Assembly: GCA_041691815.1 (NCBI GenBank)
Contig: JBEPTZ010000072.1
Coordinates: forward strand, 1-22,017
Reading direction: 5' to 3'
Length of the DNA stretch: 22,017 nucleotides
Source of the DNA: 70-18 sp041691815
Lineage (GTDB): Bacteria; Pseudomonadota; Alphaproteobacteria; Acetobacterales; Acetobacteraceae
Both the position numbers and the translations under genes were made by a program. Numbering within the stretch: the first letter of the stretch is position 1; each line of letters opens with the position of its first letter. Under the pieces are notes generated by a model. It had not been told where the DNA came from, searched no databases, and worked only from the letters and a program-made list of their open reading frames with translations. Below are positions 14,184-22,017 of the stretch, one piece after another.

Positions 14184-15860
14184 ATGCCTGACAGCGGCAT
14201 CCTTCCCGCGACCGAGAAGCCGGCGGCGCCTGCGCGTCGGCGGTTTCGCGGGCGGTGGGTGTCGCCGTTGCTGCAACGGGTGCTGCTGGTCAATGCGCTG
14301 CCGCTGGCGTTGCTGCTGGCGGCGTTGCTGTATCTGGACCAGTACCAGAACGGGCTGTTGCAGGCGGAAGTGACGACCCTGCGCGAGCAGGCGCGGATTT
14401 ATGCCGGCGCGTTGGGCGAGAGTGCGGTGCGGGAGAATGGCACCGAATTGCCGAAGCTGGTGCCGGACCTGGCGCGGCCGCTGCTGCGGCGGCTGACCGA
14501 GCCGACGCCCTCGGCGCAGGCCAAGCTGTATGCGCCGGATGGCCAGGTGATCGCCGACAGCCGGGTGCGCGAGGGGGCGTCGGGGGCGATCATCACCGAG
14601 CCGTTGCCGCCGGCGGCGGTGCGCGGGCGGTTTCTCGGCATTGTCGGCAGCATCTATGACCGGATTCTGTCTTGGCTGCCGCATACCGATGCGCGCACGC
14701 TGCTGGATACCAGCCCGACGGCGGCCGGGGTGGACTGGCAACCGGACGTGAAGGAGGAGTTGCGGCTGTCGGGGCCGAACAACAGCCACGAGATGCCGCC
14801 GTATATCCGCCGCACCGAGGATAACCGGCTGCTGGTTACGGTGGCCGAGCCGGTGCAGCACAACCGGGTGACGGTGGGCGTGGTGCTGCTGACCCGCGAG
14901 GCGCGCGAGGTGGATGACAGCCTGCTGGCGGTGCGGCTGTCGATCCTGGGGCTGTTCACGCTGGCGCTGGGGCTGACGGTGATGCTGTCGTGGTATCTGT
15001 CGCTGACCATCGCGCGGCCGATCTTGCGGCTGGCGCGGGCGGCGGAGCATATGCGCGAGGGCAGCGGGCGGGCCGGGCAGGTGCCGGCCAGGCTGCTGGC
15101 GCGGCGCGACGAGATCGGCGAACTGGCCGAGGCGCTGGGCGATTCGTCGCGGGCGCTATGGGCGCGGATGGACGCGATCGAGCGGTTCGCCGCCGATGTG
15201 GCGCATGAGATCAAGAACCCGCTGTCCTCGATCCGCAGCGCCATCGAGACGCTGCGGCGGATCGAGGACCCGGAGAAGCAGCGGCGGCTGACCACGATCA
15301 TCGCCGAGGACGTGGCGCGGCTGGACCGGCTGATCAGCGATATCTCCGACGCCTCGCGGATCGACGCCGAGCTGTCGCGCCAGATCACCGAGCGGCTGGA
15401 TGTGGCGCCGATGCTGGCGACGCTGGTGGAACTGGACGAGGCGACGCGCGACGACGACGACCCGCAGCTGGTGCTGGCGCACCAGGCCGGGCCGGCGATG
15501 GTGCGGGCGGTGGAGCATCGGCTGGTGCAGGTGCTGCGCAATCTGATCGGCAATGCGCACAGCTTCTCGCCGCCGCGCGGGCGGATCACGCTGGCGGCGC
15601 GGGCGACCGGCAACGTGGTGGAGATCATCGTCGAGGATGAGGGGCCGGGGATTCCGGAGGCCAAGCTGGAGCATATTTTCGACCGCTTCTACTCGGAGCG
15701 GCCGCAGGGCGAGTATTTCGGCCAGCATTCCGGGCTGGGGCTGTCGATCAGCCGGCAGATTGTCGAGGCGCTGAAGGGCCGGATCAGTGCCGAGAACCGG
15801 CGCGATGCGACCGGGGCGGTGATCGGCGCGCGCTTTGTGGTGCGGCTGCCGAAGGCGTAG
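14184..15860 (+). CDS. chvG: Sensor histidine kinase ChvG
   Basis: This 558-residue kinase has TM1 at about residues 31-50, a periplasmic sensor region (about 52-250) and TM2 at about 251-270. A HAMP domain (about 275-328) follows, then a dimerisation domain with phosphoacceptor H341 (DVAHEIKNPLSSIRSAIETL). The ATPase domain has N-box N453 and N457 (LRNLIGNA), G1 DEGPGIP (485-491) and G2 GLGLSISR (517-524). It autophosphorylates and passes phosphate to ChvI. In rhizobia its activity is restrained by ExoR; no exoR is in this window. ATG 14184 was chosen because upstream in-frame ATGs lie inside chvI in another frame. The periplasmic domain matches the expected ChvG layout. Confidence 0.93.
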   Translation: MPDSGILPATEKPAAPARRRFRGRWVSPLLQRVLLVNALPLALLLAALLYLDQYQNGLLQAEVTTLREQARIYAGALGESAVRENGTELPKLVPDLARPLLRRLTEPTPSAQAKLYAPDGQVIADSRVREGASGAIITEPLPPAAVRGRFLGIVGSIYDRILSWLPHTDARTLLDTSPTAAGVDWQPDVKEELRLSGPNNSHEMPPYIRRTEDNRLLVTVAEPVQHNRVTVGVVLLTREAREVDDSLLAVRLSILGLFTLALGLTVMLSWYLSLTIARPILRLARAAEHMREGSGRAGQVPARLLARRDEIGELAEALGDSSRALWARMDAIERFAADVAHEIKNPLSSIRSAIETLRRIEDPEKQRRLTTIIAEDVARLDRLISDISDASRIDAELSRQITERLDVAPMLATLVELDEATRDDDDPQLVLAHQAGPAMVRAVEHRLVQVLRNLIGNAHSFSPPRGRITLAARATGNVVEIIVEDEGPGIPEAKLEHIFDRFYSERPQGEYFGQHSGLGLSISRQIVEALKGRISAENRRDATGAVIGARFVVRLPKA

Positions 15861-15877
15861 TGGTGGCGATACCAGGG

Positions 15878-15906
15878 TTGACGCTCGCCGCGTGCGTCCA
15901 TACAGC
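15878..15906 (+). promoter_or_regulatory. Possible sigma-70-type promoter for pckA
   Basis: TTGACG (15878-15883) is followed after exactly 17 nt by TACAGC (15901-15906). The -35 box fits the consensus well and the -10 box only partly. The site lies in the 106-bp chvG-pckA gap, leaving a leader of roughly 50 nt. pckA may thus be transcribed separately from chvIG. Confidence 0.35.
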
Positions 15907-15966
15907 CGCGCTCCTGGATATCGCCGAGCGCGCCACACTATTTTGCTGATACGGGAGAAAACATTC

Positions 15967-17579
<1,613 letters not shown>

Positions 17580-17583
<4 letters not shown>

Positions 17584-17715
17584 GGTCTTCTTTTTGTGAA
17601 CAAAAATAAGCAAAAAAACTTTTTATCCGTTTTGGCGACTCCGGAGTCTCCACCCCACCGCTGTTGCAAGGCGGATGGTTTTTTTGTTTCTTTTTTTCAA
17701 AAAAAGAAGCCTTAC
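17580..17715 (-). repeat. Interspersed palindromic element, copy 4 (inverted)
   Basis: Read on the minus strand, this block aligns with copies 2 and 3. It has a T-rich end hairpin, CATCCGCCTTGCAACAGCGG, the centre GACTCCGGAGTC (17637-17648 on plus), CGGATAAAAAG, T7, and the TTTTTGTTCACAAAAAG hairpin (17587-17610 on plus, one mismatch). Both outer edges form an inverted repeat, GTAAGG (17580-17585) and CCTTAC (17710-17715). These contain the TAA stops of the two convergent genes. Confidence 0.9.
17612..17685. terminator. Bidirectional intrinsic terminator in repeat copy 4
   Basis: AAAAAAACTTTTTATCCG (17612-17629) can pair with CGGATGGTTTTTTT (17672-17685), with mismatches, around the CTCCGGAG palindrome. 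T7 follows on both strands. It serves the convergent pckA and metallopeptidase genes. Confidence 0.65.
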
Positions 17716-18131
17716 CTTGTCCCTTGCTCCAACGCCTCGATATCCGCGTCGCTGAACCCGAAATGGTGGGCGATTTCGTGGATCAGCACGTTGCGCACCA
17801 GGCGGAACAGGTCTTCGCCGAGTTCGATCCATTCGAGCAGGATGGCCTGGCGGTAGAGCACGATGCGGTCGGGCATGGGCGCCACGTCCAGCACGCTGCG
17901 TTCGCCGAACGGGGTGCCGTGGTAGAGGCCGGTCAGTTCCCAGGCGCTGTCCAGTTCCATTTCGGCGACCAGGGCGTCATCGGCGAGGTCTTCGACGACG
18001 ATCACCACGCCGGCGACGTGGCGGCGCAGGGCGGCGGGAATGGCGGCCAGCGCGCGTTCGGCGAAGGCGGCGATCGCCTCGGCGTCGGGCGGTGTGGTGA
18101 AATGTGGGGCGGGCGTGCCATGTAAGGTCAT
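17712..18131 (-). CDS. Small zinc-dependent metallopeptidase-family protein
   Basis: This 139-residue cytoplasmic-looking protein carries the zinc motif HEIAHHFG (118-125), with H118, E119 and H122 as metal and catalytic residues and an acidic SDADIE segment just after, as in the minimal zincin family of uncharacterised bacterial proteins (COG3824-like). A preceding segment, ELTGLYHGTPFGERSV (65-80) and DRIVLYRQAILLEW (88-101), is typical of the same family. The ATG at 18131 gives the standard family length. The physiological substrate is unknown and peptidase activity is inferred from the motif. It diverges from phhB across 54 bp and ends in the edge of repeat copy 4. Confidence 0.87.
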   Translation of the reverse strand: MTLHGTPAPHFTTPPDAEAIAAFAERALAAIPAALRRHVAGVVIVVEDLADDALVAEMELDSAWELTGLYHGTPFGERSVLDVAPMPDRIVLYRQAILLEWIELGEDLFRLVRNVLIHEIAHHFGFSDADIEALEQGTR

Positions 18132-18185
18132 GGCCGCAGCACGGCATGGCCGGGGCGGCGGGTCAAGCATGGCGGGAGAGAGTAG

Positions 18186-18470
18186 ATGGTTGCCAAACTT
18201 ACCGAGGCCGAACGCGCCGGACTGGGCGCCAGCCTGCCGCAATGGAAGCTGGCGAAGGGGCGGGATGCGATCGAGCGGCAGTTCAGTTTCGCGGATTTCT
18301 CCGCCGCCTGGGGGTTCATGGCGCGGGTGGCGCTGCTGGCCGAGCAGCAGCAGCATCACCCTGAGTGGTCGAACGTGTGGAACAAGGTGGCGATCACGCT
18401 CACCACCCACGATGCCGGCGGGTTGAGTGCGGCGGATGTGAAGCTGGCGCGCGCGATCGACGCGCTGTGA
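18186..18470 (+). CDS. phhB: 4a-hydroxytetrahydrobiopterin dehydratase (pterin-4a-carbinolamine dehydratase)
   Basis: This 94-residue protein has the usual length of the family. The active-site histidines are H57 and H58 in HHPEWSNVWNKV (57-68), with H75 in TTHDAGG. The enzyme dehydrates 4a-hydroxytetrahydropterin formed by aromatic amino acid hydroxylases, or has a role in molybdopterin-type cofactor metabolism in bacteria lacking such hydroxylases. No hydroxylase gene is in the window. GGGAGAG precedes the ATG. Its TGA overlaps the GTG of mmcB, implying translational coupling. Confidence 0.95.
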   Translation: MVAKLTEAERAGLGASLPQWKLAKGRDAIERQFSFADFSAAWGFMARVALLAEQQQHHPEWSNVWNKVAITLTTHDAGGLSAADVKLARAIDAL

Positions 18471-18931
18471 GCGACGCGCCGGAGCGCACCGCGCGTATCC
18501 GGCTGGCGGCGGCGCGGCTGTGCGTGCAACTCGGCTGGGCGCCGCTGCATGAGGTGGCGCTGCCGGACGGCCGGCGGGCGGACATATTGGCGCTGCGGCC
18601 GGATGACGGGTTCGTCTGCGTGGAGGTGAAGTCCGGGTTGCGGGATTTCCTGGCCGACGGCAAATGGCAGGAATACCGGGCGCATTGCGACGCGCTGTTC
18701 TTCGCGGTGGATGTGGATTTTCCGCAAGCCGTGCTGCCGGCGGCGGCCGGGCTGATGGTGGCGTGGCAGGACGGCGCCGAGTTGCTGCGCGATGCCGCCG
18801 CGCATCCGCTGGCGCCGGCGCGGCGGCGGGCGCTGCTGCTGCGCTTCGCGCGGCTGGCCGCCGGGCGGCTTACGTTGCGCGACGACCCGGTGGGGGCGGC
18901 GATGCTGCGGGCCGGGTTGCTGGCGGAATAG
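18467..18931 (+). CDS. mmcB: MmcB-family DNA repair protein
   Basis: This 154-residue protein matches the alphaproteobacterial MmcB family, known from Caulobacter as an SOS-related factor against mitomycin C damage. It has the PD-(D/E)xK-like pattern RRAD (36-39) and CVEVKSGLRDFLADGKWQEY (51-70), where D39, E53 and K55 are the likely nuclease-fold residues, followed by CDALFFAV. The start is GTG 18467, overlapping the phhB stop by 4 nt. There is no suitable ATG before the conserved region. Nuclease activity has not been shown here. The gene converges on the unknown 100-residue gene with a 10-bp gap and no visible terminator. Confidence 0.88.
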   Translation: MSDAPERTARIRLAAARLCVQLGWAPLHEVALPDGRRADILALRPDDGFVCVEVKSGLRDFLADGKWQEYRAHCDALFFAVDVDFPQAVLPAAAGLMVAWQDGAELLRDAAAHPLAPARRRALLLRFARLAAGRLTLRDDPVGAAMLRAGLLAE

Positions 18932-18941
18932 GCGGCAGGTG

Positions 18942-19244
18942 TTACGACTGGCCGTGCCGTACGGAGCGGGTTGGCCCGGGAAACGAACGCGCCAGCACCC
19001 CCTGCAAGGCGGCGACTCCCGGGCGCTCGGCGTTGGACATGCGGCCGACCAGATTGAGCCAGACCGACTCCTCGGCGTGGTCCAGCATCTGCCGCACCGT
19101 GCTGGCGACGAACGGGCCGACCTCGAGGCCGGCCGCCGCGGCGCCACTGCGGACCCGCTCCAGCAGCGCCTCGTCACCGATCTCGGCCAGCGCCTCCTCA
19201 GCCAGGGCCGGGTTGGTCAGCGCGCTGAGGATGGTGCCCAGCAT
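18942..19244 (-). CDS. Hypothetical protein at the end of the nar operon
   Basis: This 100-residue protein is not recognised. It is largely helical in appearance (ALAEEALAEIGDEALLERVRSG, then VASTVRQMLDHAEESVWLNLVGRM). It has no signal peptide, no membrane helix and no cysteine cluster, and its tail is basic with SFPGPTRSVRHGQS. Its ATG is 2 nt after the parvulin stop, so it is cotranscribed with the nitrate reductase genes and may be an accessory of maturation or regulation. That role is inferred only from position. Typical codon use for this genome supports a real gene. Confidence 0.72.
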   Translation of the reverse strand: MLGTILSALTNPALAEEALAEIGDEALLERVRSGAAAAGLEVGPFVASTVRQMLDHAEESVWLNLVGRMSNAERPGVAALQGVLARSFPGPTRSVRHGQS

Positions 19245-19246
19245 GG

Positions 19247-20038
19247 CTATTGCACCAGCGGCGAGCTGGCGCCCGGCAGATCGAAGCCGTCGATGCGCGC
19301 CTGGCCGGCCAGCAGCGAGATGTATTGTGCCACCGCCCGGCGCCAGGTGCGCTCCTCCAGGTAGCCGGCGATCCGGTCGCGCACCGACTCGAACGGCAGG
19401 GTCTTGCCTTCGACGTAGCGATCCAGCCGTAGCACATGCACGCCGTAGCGGGTGCGCACCAGGGTCGGGCAGATCTGGCCGGGCTGCATGGCGACCAGGA
19501 AGGTCTCGAATTCCGGCGTGGTCTCGCCGGGGACGATCTGCCCCAGCCGGCCGCCATCCGGCGCCGAGGGGCAGTCTGACAGGCTGCGCGCCAGGCTGTC
19601 GAAGCGGTCCGGGTGGTGCTGCAGTTCGGCCAGCGTGGTGGCGGCCTGGGCCTCGGCCTTGGCGTAGGCTTCGGCATCGTCGCGGCGGGCCTTGAACAGG
19701 ATATGCGCCGGCTCGAACAACTCCGGCGTTTGGAACCGGGCGCTGTTGCTGTCGTAGAACCGACGGCAGACCGCGTCATCGGCTTTCGGCGTGGTCACCT
19801 CGCGGTCCAGCAGCAAGCGGATCAGCGATTCCTCGTCGGTCTCCCGCCCCTCGCCCTCGGTGCGCGGGGCCGGCTCGATTTCCAGCGCCCGGGCGCGCTG
19901 CAACAGCAATTCGCGGATCACCAGCGCCCGGGTTGCCGCCTGCCAGGCGACATGCGGCGATGGCGCCTCGTGGTTCTGCACTTCCCTGGCGATGGCGCCG
20001 TGCTCGATGGTGATGTCGTTCACTGCGATGACCGGCAT
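19247..20038 (-). CDS. Parvulin-type peptidylprolyl cis-trans isomerase (PpiC/NifM-like)
   Basis: This 263-residue protein has an N-terminal helical region (about 1-90) and a rotamase domain (about 107-210). Family features are EPAHILFKAR (109-118), ALARSLSDCPSAPDGGRLGQI (149-168) and GYVLRL-like RYGVHVLRL (198-205). There is no signal peptide, unlike periplasmic SurA/PpiD-type proteins, so it is cytoplasmic, resembling NifM. Positioned 3 nt after narI in the nar operon, it probably helps fold or mature the nitrate reductase. PpiC genes in this place occur in many nar operons. The assignment to parvulin is firm and its client is inferred. Confidence 0.9.
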   Translation of the reverse strand: MPVIAVNDITIEHGAIAREVQNHEAPSPHVAWQAATRALVIRELLLQRARALEIEPAPRTEGEGRETDEESLIRLLLDREVTTPKADDAVCRRFYDSNSARFQTPELFEPAHILFKARRDDAEAYAKAEAQAATTLAELQHHPDRFDSLARSLSDCPSAPDGGRLGQIVPGETTPEFETFLVAMQPGQICPTLVRTRYGVHVLRLDRYVEGKTLPFESVRDRIAGYLEERTWRRAVAQYISLLAGQARIDGFDLPGASSPLVQ

Positions 20039-20041
20039 GGC

Positions 20042-20812
20042 TCAGTCCCCCGAGACCGGTTGCGGCTGCTTGGCGGCCTTACGCAGATCGGCCACCGTCA
20101 GCGCCTGGTTGCGGGATTGCTGGCTGACGCCGGTGCGGCTGCGCACCACCTGGTAGCCGCGGCGGCCGAGATACCAGATCGGCGCGCTCCAGATGTGCAC
20201 CATGCGGGTGAACGGGCTGACCAGGAAGATCGTGAAGCCGAGGAAGATATGCAGCCGGTAGATGAACGGCGTGCCGATCAGCAGGTCCGACGCGCTGGGG
20301 TGCAGCGTGACGATGCCCTGGATGTAGCCGACGATGGTCAGGAACATGCCGCCTTCCATGTGCATCGCCGAGAACGGCACGGTCAGCAGGCCGAGCGCCA
20401 GTTGCGCCCACAGCATCAGGATGATCGCGATATCCCAACGCCGGCTCGTGACGCGGATGCGCGGGTCGGTCAGCCGGCGATGGATCAGGATCGACAGGCC
20501 GATGATGGCGATGATGCCGGCGAGGCCGCCGACCACCATGGCGAGCAGTTCGTGTTGCGCCGGGCTGATCAGCCAGCTCACCGCCCATTCCGGCAGCAGG
20601 AAGCCGACGAAATGGCCCATGATGACGATCAGCACGCCGACATGGAACAGGTTGCTGCCCCAGCGGAATTGCCGCTTGCGCAGCAACTGGCTGGAGCCGC
20701 TGCGCCAGGTGTATTGCGCGGTGTCGAAACGCGCGAGGCTGCCGACCAGCAGCACGGTCAGGCAGATATAGGGATACCAGCCGAACAGCAGGGTGTTGAT
20801 AAAGTGGTCCAT
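20042..20812 (-). CDS. narI: Respiratory nitrate reductase gamma subunit
   Basis: This 256-residue cytochrome b subunit anchors NarGH to the inner membrane and takes electrons from quinol. It has five membrane helices. The four heme-ligand histidines are all present: H57 (NLFH), H67 (GHF), H188 (RLH) and H206 (VHIW), in the same relative places as in E. coli NarI. QYTWRSGSSQLL (33-44) and VPFSAMHMEG (145-154) are also characteristic. Start codons GTG and ATG are adjacent at 20815 and 20812; a GAGGAG site suits either. It lies downstream of narJ with a 9-13 nt gap. The C-terminal tail (about 230-256) is polar and longer than in E. coli. Confidence 0.96.
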   Translation of the reverse strand: MDHFINTLLFGWYPYICLTVLLVGSLARFDTAQYTWRSGSSQLLRKRQFRWGSNLFHVGVLIVIMGHFVGFLLPEWAVSWLISPAQHELLAMVVGGLAGIIAIIGLSILIHRRLTDPRIRVTSRRWDIAIILMLWAQLALGLLTVPFSAMHMEGGMFLTIVGYIQGIVTLHPSASDLLIGTPFIYRLHIFLGFTIFLVSPFTRMVHIWSAPIWYLGRRGYQVVRSRTGVSQQSRNQALTVADLRKAAKQPQPVSGD

Positions 20813-20824
20813 CACTGCATCTCC

Positions 20825-21505
20825 TCAGGCGGACGCGGCGTCGCGCGTGGCGGCGCGCAGCCGGCTCCGCAGGCGATCGACTCCGCAATCGTCGAGTTGC
20901 TCACCGGGGCCGAACTGCACCGCCGCTTCTTCCCAGGCGGCATCCAGCGCTTCGAGATCGTTCGGGTCCTCAATGTCGGTTTCGGCAAGTTGCACCGGCG
21001 GTGCTTTGACGATGGCGCCAAGTGCCTGGAACACCGCGGCATAGGCGCTTTTGCGCATCACCAGACGTTCGGCGATGGTTTGCAGGATGCCGGCCGGTTC
21101 GGCCAGCAGCGCCTGCGCCTGCTGCCCCGGCAGCAGCGAGAGGAATTCCAGGAACAGCGGCAGGTAGTCGGGCAGTTCGCTGGCGGTCGGCTCGTAGCCG
21201 TGCTCGCGGTAATGCGCGATCAGGTCGGCCATCGCCTGGCCACGGTCACGGCTTTCGCCATGGATATGCTCGAACAGATGCAGCGACAGCGTGCGGCTGC
21301 GATCGAACAGGGTGAAGTAGGCTTCCTGCAACGCATAGATGTCGCGGCCGGCGAGTTCGGCCAGCAGGGCGTCGATCGCCGCACGCTGGGGTGCGGCCAC
21401 CAGGCCCTCCTCGGCCAGCACGGCAGCGATTTCTGCCGTCGCCGCCTGCAACGCCGGGGTGGGATAGCCGAGCAGTGCGCCGAGGGCGCGGTAGCTGCGT
21501 GCCAT
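20825..21505 (-). CDS. narJ: Nitrate reductase molybdenum cofactor assembly chaperone
   Basis: This 226-residue cytoplasmic protein has the size and all-helical character of NarJ. It contains the recognisable segments YRALGALLGYPT (5-16) and YFTLFDRSRTLSLHLFEHIHGESRDRGQAM. NarJ binds apo-NarG and allows insertion of the molybdenum cofactor and an Fe-S cluster before the complex docks to NarI. Its start, GTG 21508 or ATG 21505, overlaps the narH TGA stop, so the two are translationally coupled. Its C-terminal 30 residues are Arg/Ala-rich and poorly conserved in the family. Position between narH and narI supports the call. Confidence 0.95.
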   Translation of the reverse strand: MARSYRALGALLGYPTPALQAATAEIAAVLAEEGLVAAPQRAAIDALLAELAGRDIYALQEAYFTLFDRSRTLSLHLFEHIHGESRDRGQAMADLIAHYREHGYEPTASELPDYLPLFLEFLSLLPGQQAQALLAEPAGILQTIAERLVMRKSAYAAVFQALGAIVKAPPVQLAETDIEDPNDLEALDAAWEEAAVQFGPGEQLDDCGVDRLRSRLRAATRDAASA

Positions 21506-22017
21506 CACACCATCTCCACCGGGTTGCGTGGCTTCTTGGCGTCGAACAGGCCGGTGGTGTTGCTGCCCGAGCAGCCGTCGCCGAACGAGAAGCCGCAGGA
21601 GCCGCGCATCTGGAAGGTGTCGGCGCCGGTTTCGCGATGCGCGGTGGGGATGACGAAGCGATCCTCGTAGTTGGCGATCGCCAGCAGCTGATACATGTCC
21701 TCGATGTCGTGGCCGGTGAGGCCGACGCGCTCGGCGATCGAGTCGACGATCACCCCGTCCACCGTCTTGGCGCGCATGTAGCCGCGCATCGCCAGCATCC
21801 GCTCCAGCGCCTTGGTCACCGGCTCGGTGCGGCCGGCGGTGAGCAGGTTGGCGAGATATTCCACCGGGATGCGCAGCGATTTCACGTCCGGCATGCCGCC
21901 GATGGTGCCGAGATCGCCTTTGGCGGCGGCGGCCTGGATCGGCGACAGCGGCGGCACGTACCAGACCATCGGCAGGGTGCGGTATTCCGGGTGCAGCGGG
22001 AAGGCGATCTTCCAGTC
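21505..22017 (-). CDS. narH: Respiratory nitrate reductase beta subunit (partial, C-terminal part)
   Basis: The gene runs off the right edge of the window. The 170 residues seen begin DWKIAFPLHPEYRTLPMVWYVPPLSPIQ, the highly conserved NarH segment, and proceed through IPVEYLANLLTAGRTEPV, MLAMRGYMRAKTVD and VGLTGHDIEDMYQLLAIANY to the C-terminus. NarH carries four Fe-S clusters and passes electrons from NarI heme to NarG. The cysteine clusters lie upstream and outside the window. The C-terminal stretch FQMRGSCGFSFGDGCSGSN contains two cysteines. Its TGA overlaps the narJ start. The gene order narH-narJ-narI shows a canonical nar operon, with narG expected further right. Confidence 0.95.
   Translation of the reverse strand, partial: DWKIAFPLHPEYRTLPMVWYVPPLSPIQAAAAKGDLGTIGGMPDVKSLRIPVEYLANLLTAGRTEPVTKALERMLAMRGYMRAKTVDGVIVDSIAERVGLTGHDIEDMYQLLAIANYEDRFVIPTAHRETGADTFQMRGSCGFSFGDGCSGSNTTGLFDAKKPRNPVEMV

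Noticed and set aside
19613..21670. A long plus-strand frame of 685 codons opposite narHJI and the parvulin gene.
   Set aside because: It covers four well-supported genes on the other strand and its translation is low-complexity and rich in Arg, Gln, Asp and His, as expected from a shadow frame.

Overview
The window looks like a chromosomal segment of a high-G+C alphaproteobacterium, probably of the Rhodospirillales/Acetobacteraceae type. The reasons are the very GC-rich third codon positions, a ChvI-ChvG two-component pair next to ATP-dependent pckA, MmcB, a PII-AmtB pair and a Nar-type nitrate reductase operon. The family assignment is inference. I see no rRNA, tRNA, CRISPR array, transposase or phage gene.

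Layout. 1-4243 (minus strand): an ABC uptake system of the carbohydrate type (two permeases and a Tat-exported binding protein, no ATPase here), preceded by a TauD/TfdA-type dioxygenase with a TetR-operator-like palindrome in front of it. A TetR regulator lies just upstream (4244-4867). 5002-6231 (+): a P-loop sulfotransferase-like protein with an extra C-terminal domain. 6378-9510 (+): a sterol desaturase-family membrane enzyme, a membrane protein with a ClpP-like domain, and an internally duplicated membrane protein followed by a small membrane protein. 9470-10690 (-): a UbiH/COQ6-type FAD monooxygenase. 10872-12559 (+): glnK-amtB. 12672-13385 (-): a HugZ/PNPOx-like protein. 13463-17583 (+): chvI, chvG and pckA, linking envelope/acid-stress signalling to gluconeogenesis. 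17712-18931: a small zinc metallopeptidase (-), then phhB and mmcB (+). 18942-22017 (-): the 3' part of a nitrate reductase operon, narH(partial)-narJ-narI, followed by a cytoplasmic parvulin and a short unknown gene.

The most unusual structure is a family of four related ~125-140 bp AT-rich, multiply palindromic elements in an otherwise GC-rich sequence (44-166, 6228-6366, 12561-12690, 17580-17715; the last is inverted). Each has a central palindrome around CTCCGGAG, a long outer stem flanked by A and T tracts so that it reads as an intrinsic terminator on both strands, and usually a TTCTTTTTG...CAAAAAGAA hairpin at the end. Every copy sits directly on gene ends. In several cases the stop codon lies in the element's edge motif GTAAGG, and in one case it lies in a hairpin loop. 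They look like a dispersed, mobile or copied, bidirectional terminator module.

No stretch longer than 300 bases is without a gene. The largest non-coding gaps are 10691-10871 (ubiH-like/glnK), the repeat-containing gaps, 4868-5001, and 15861-15966.
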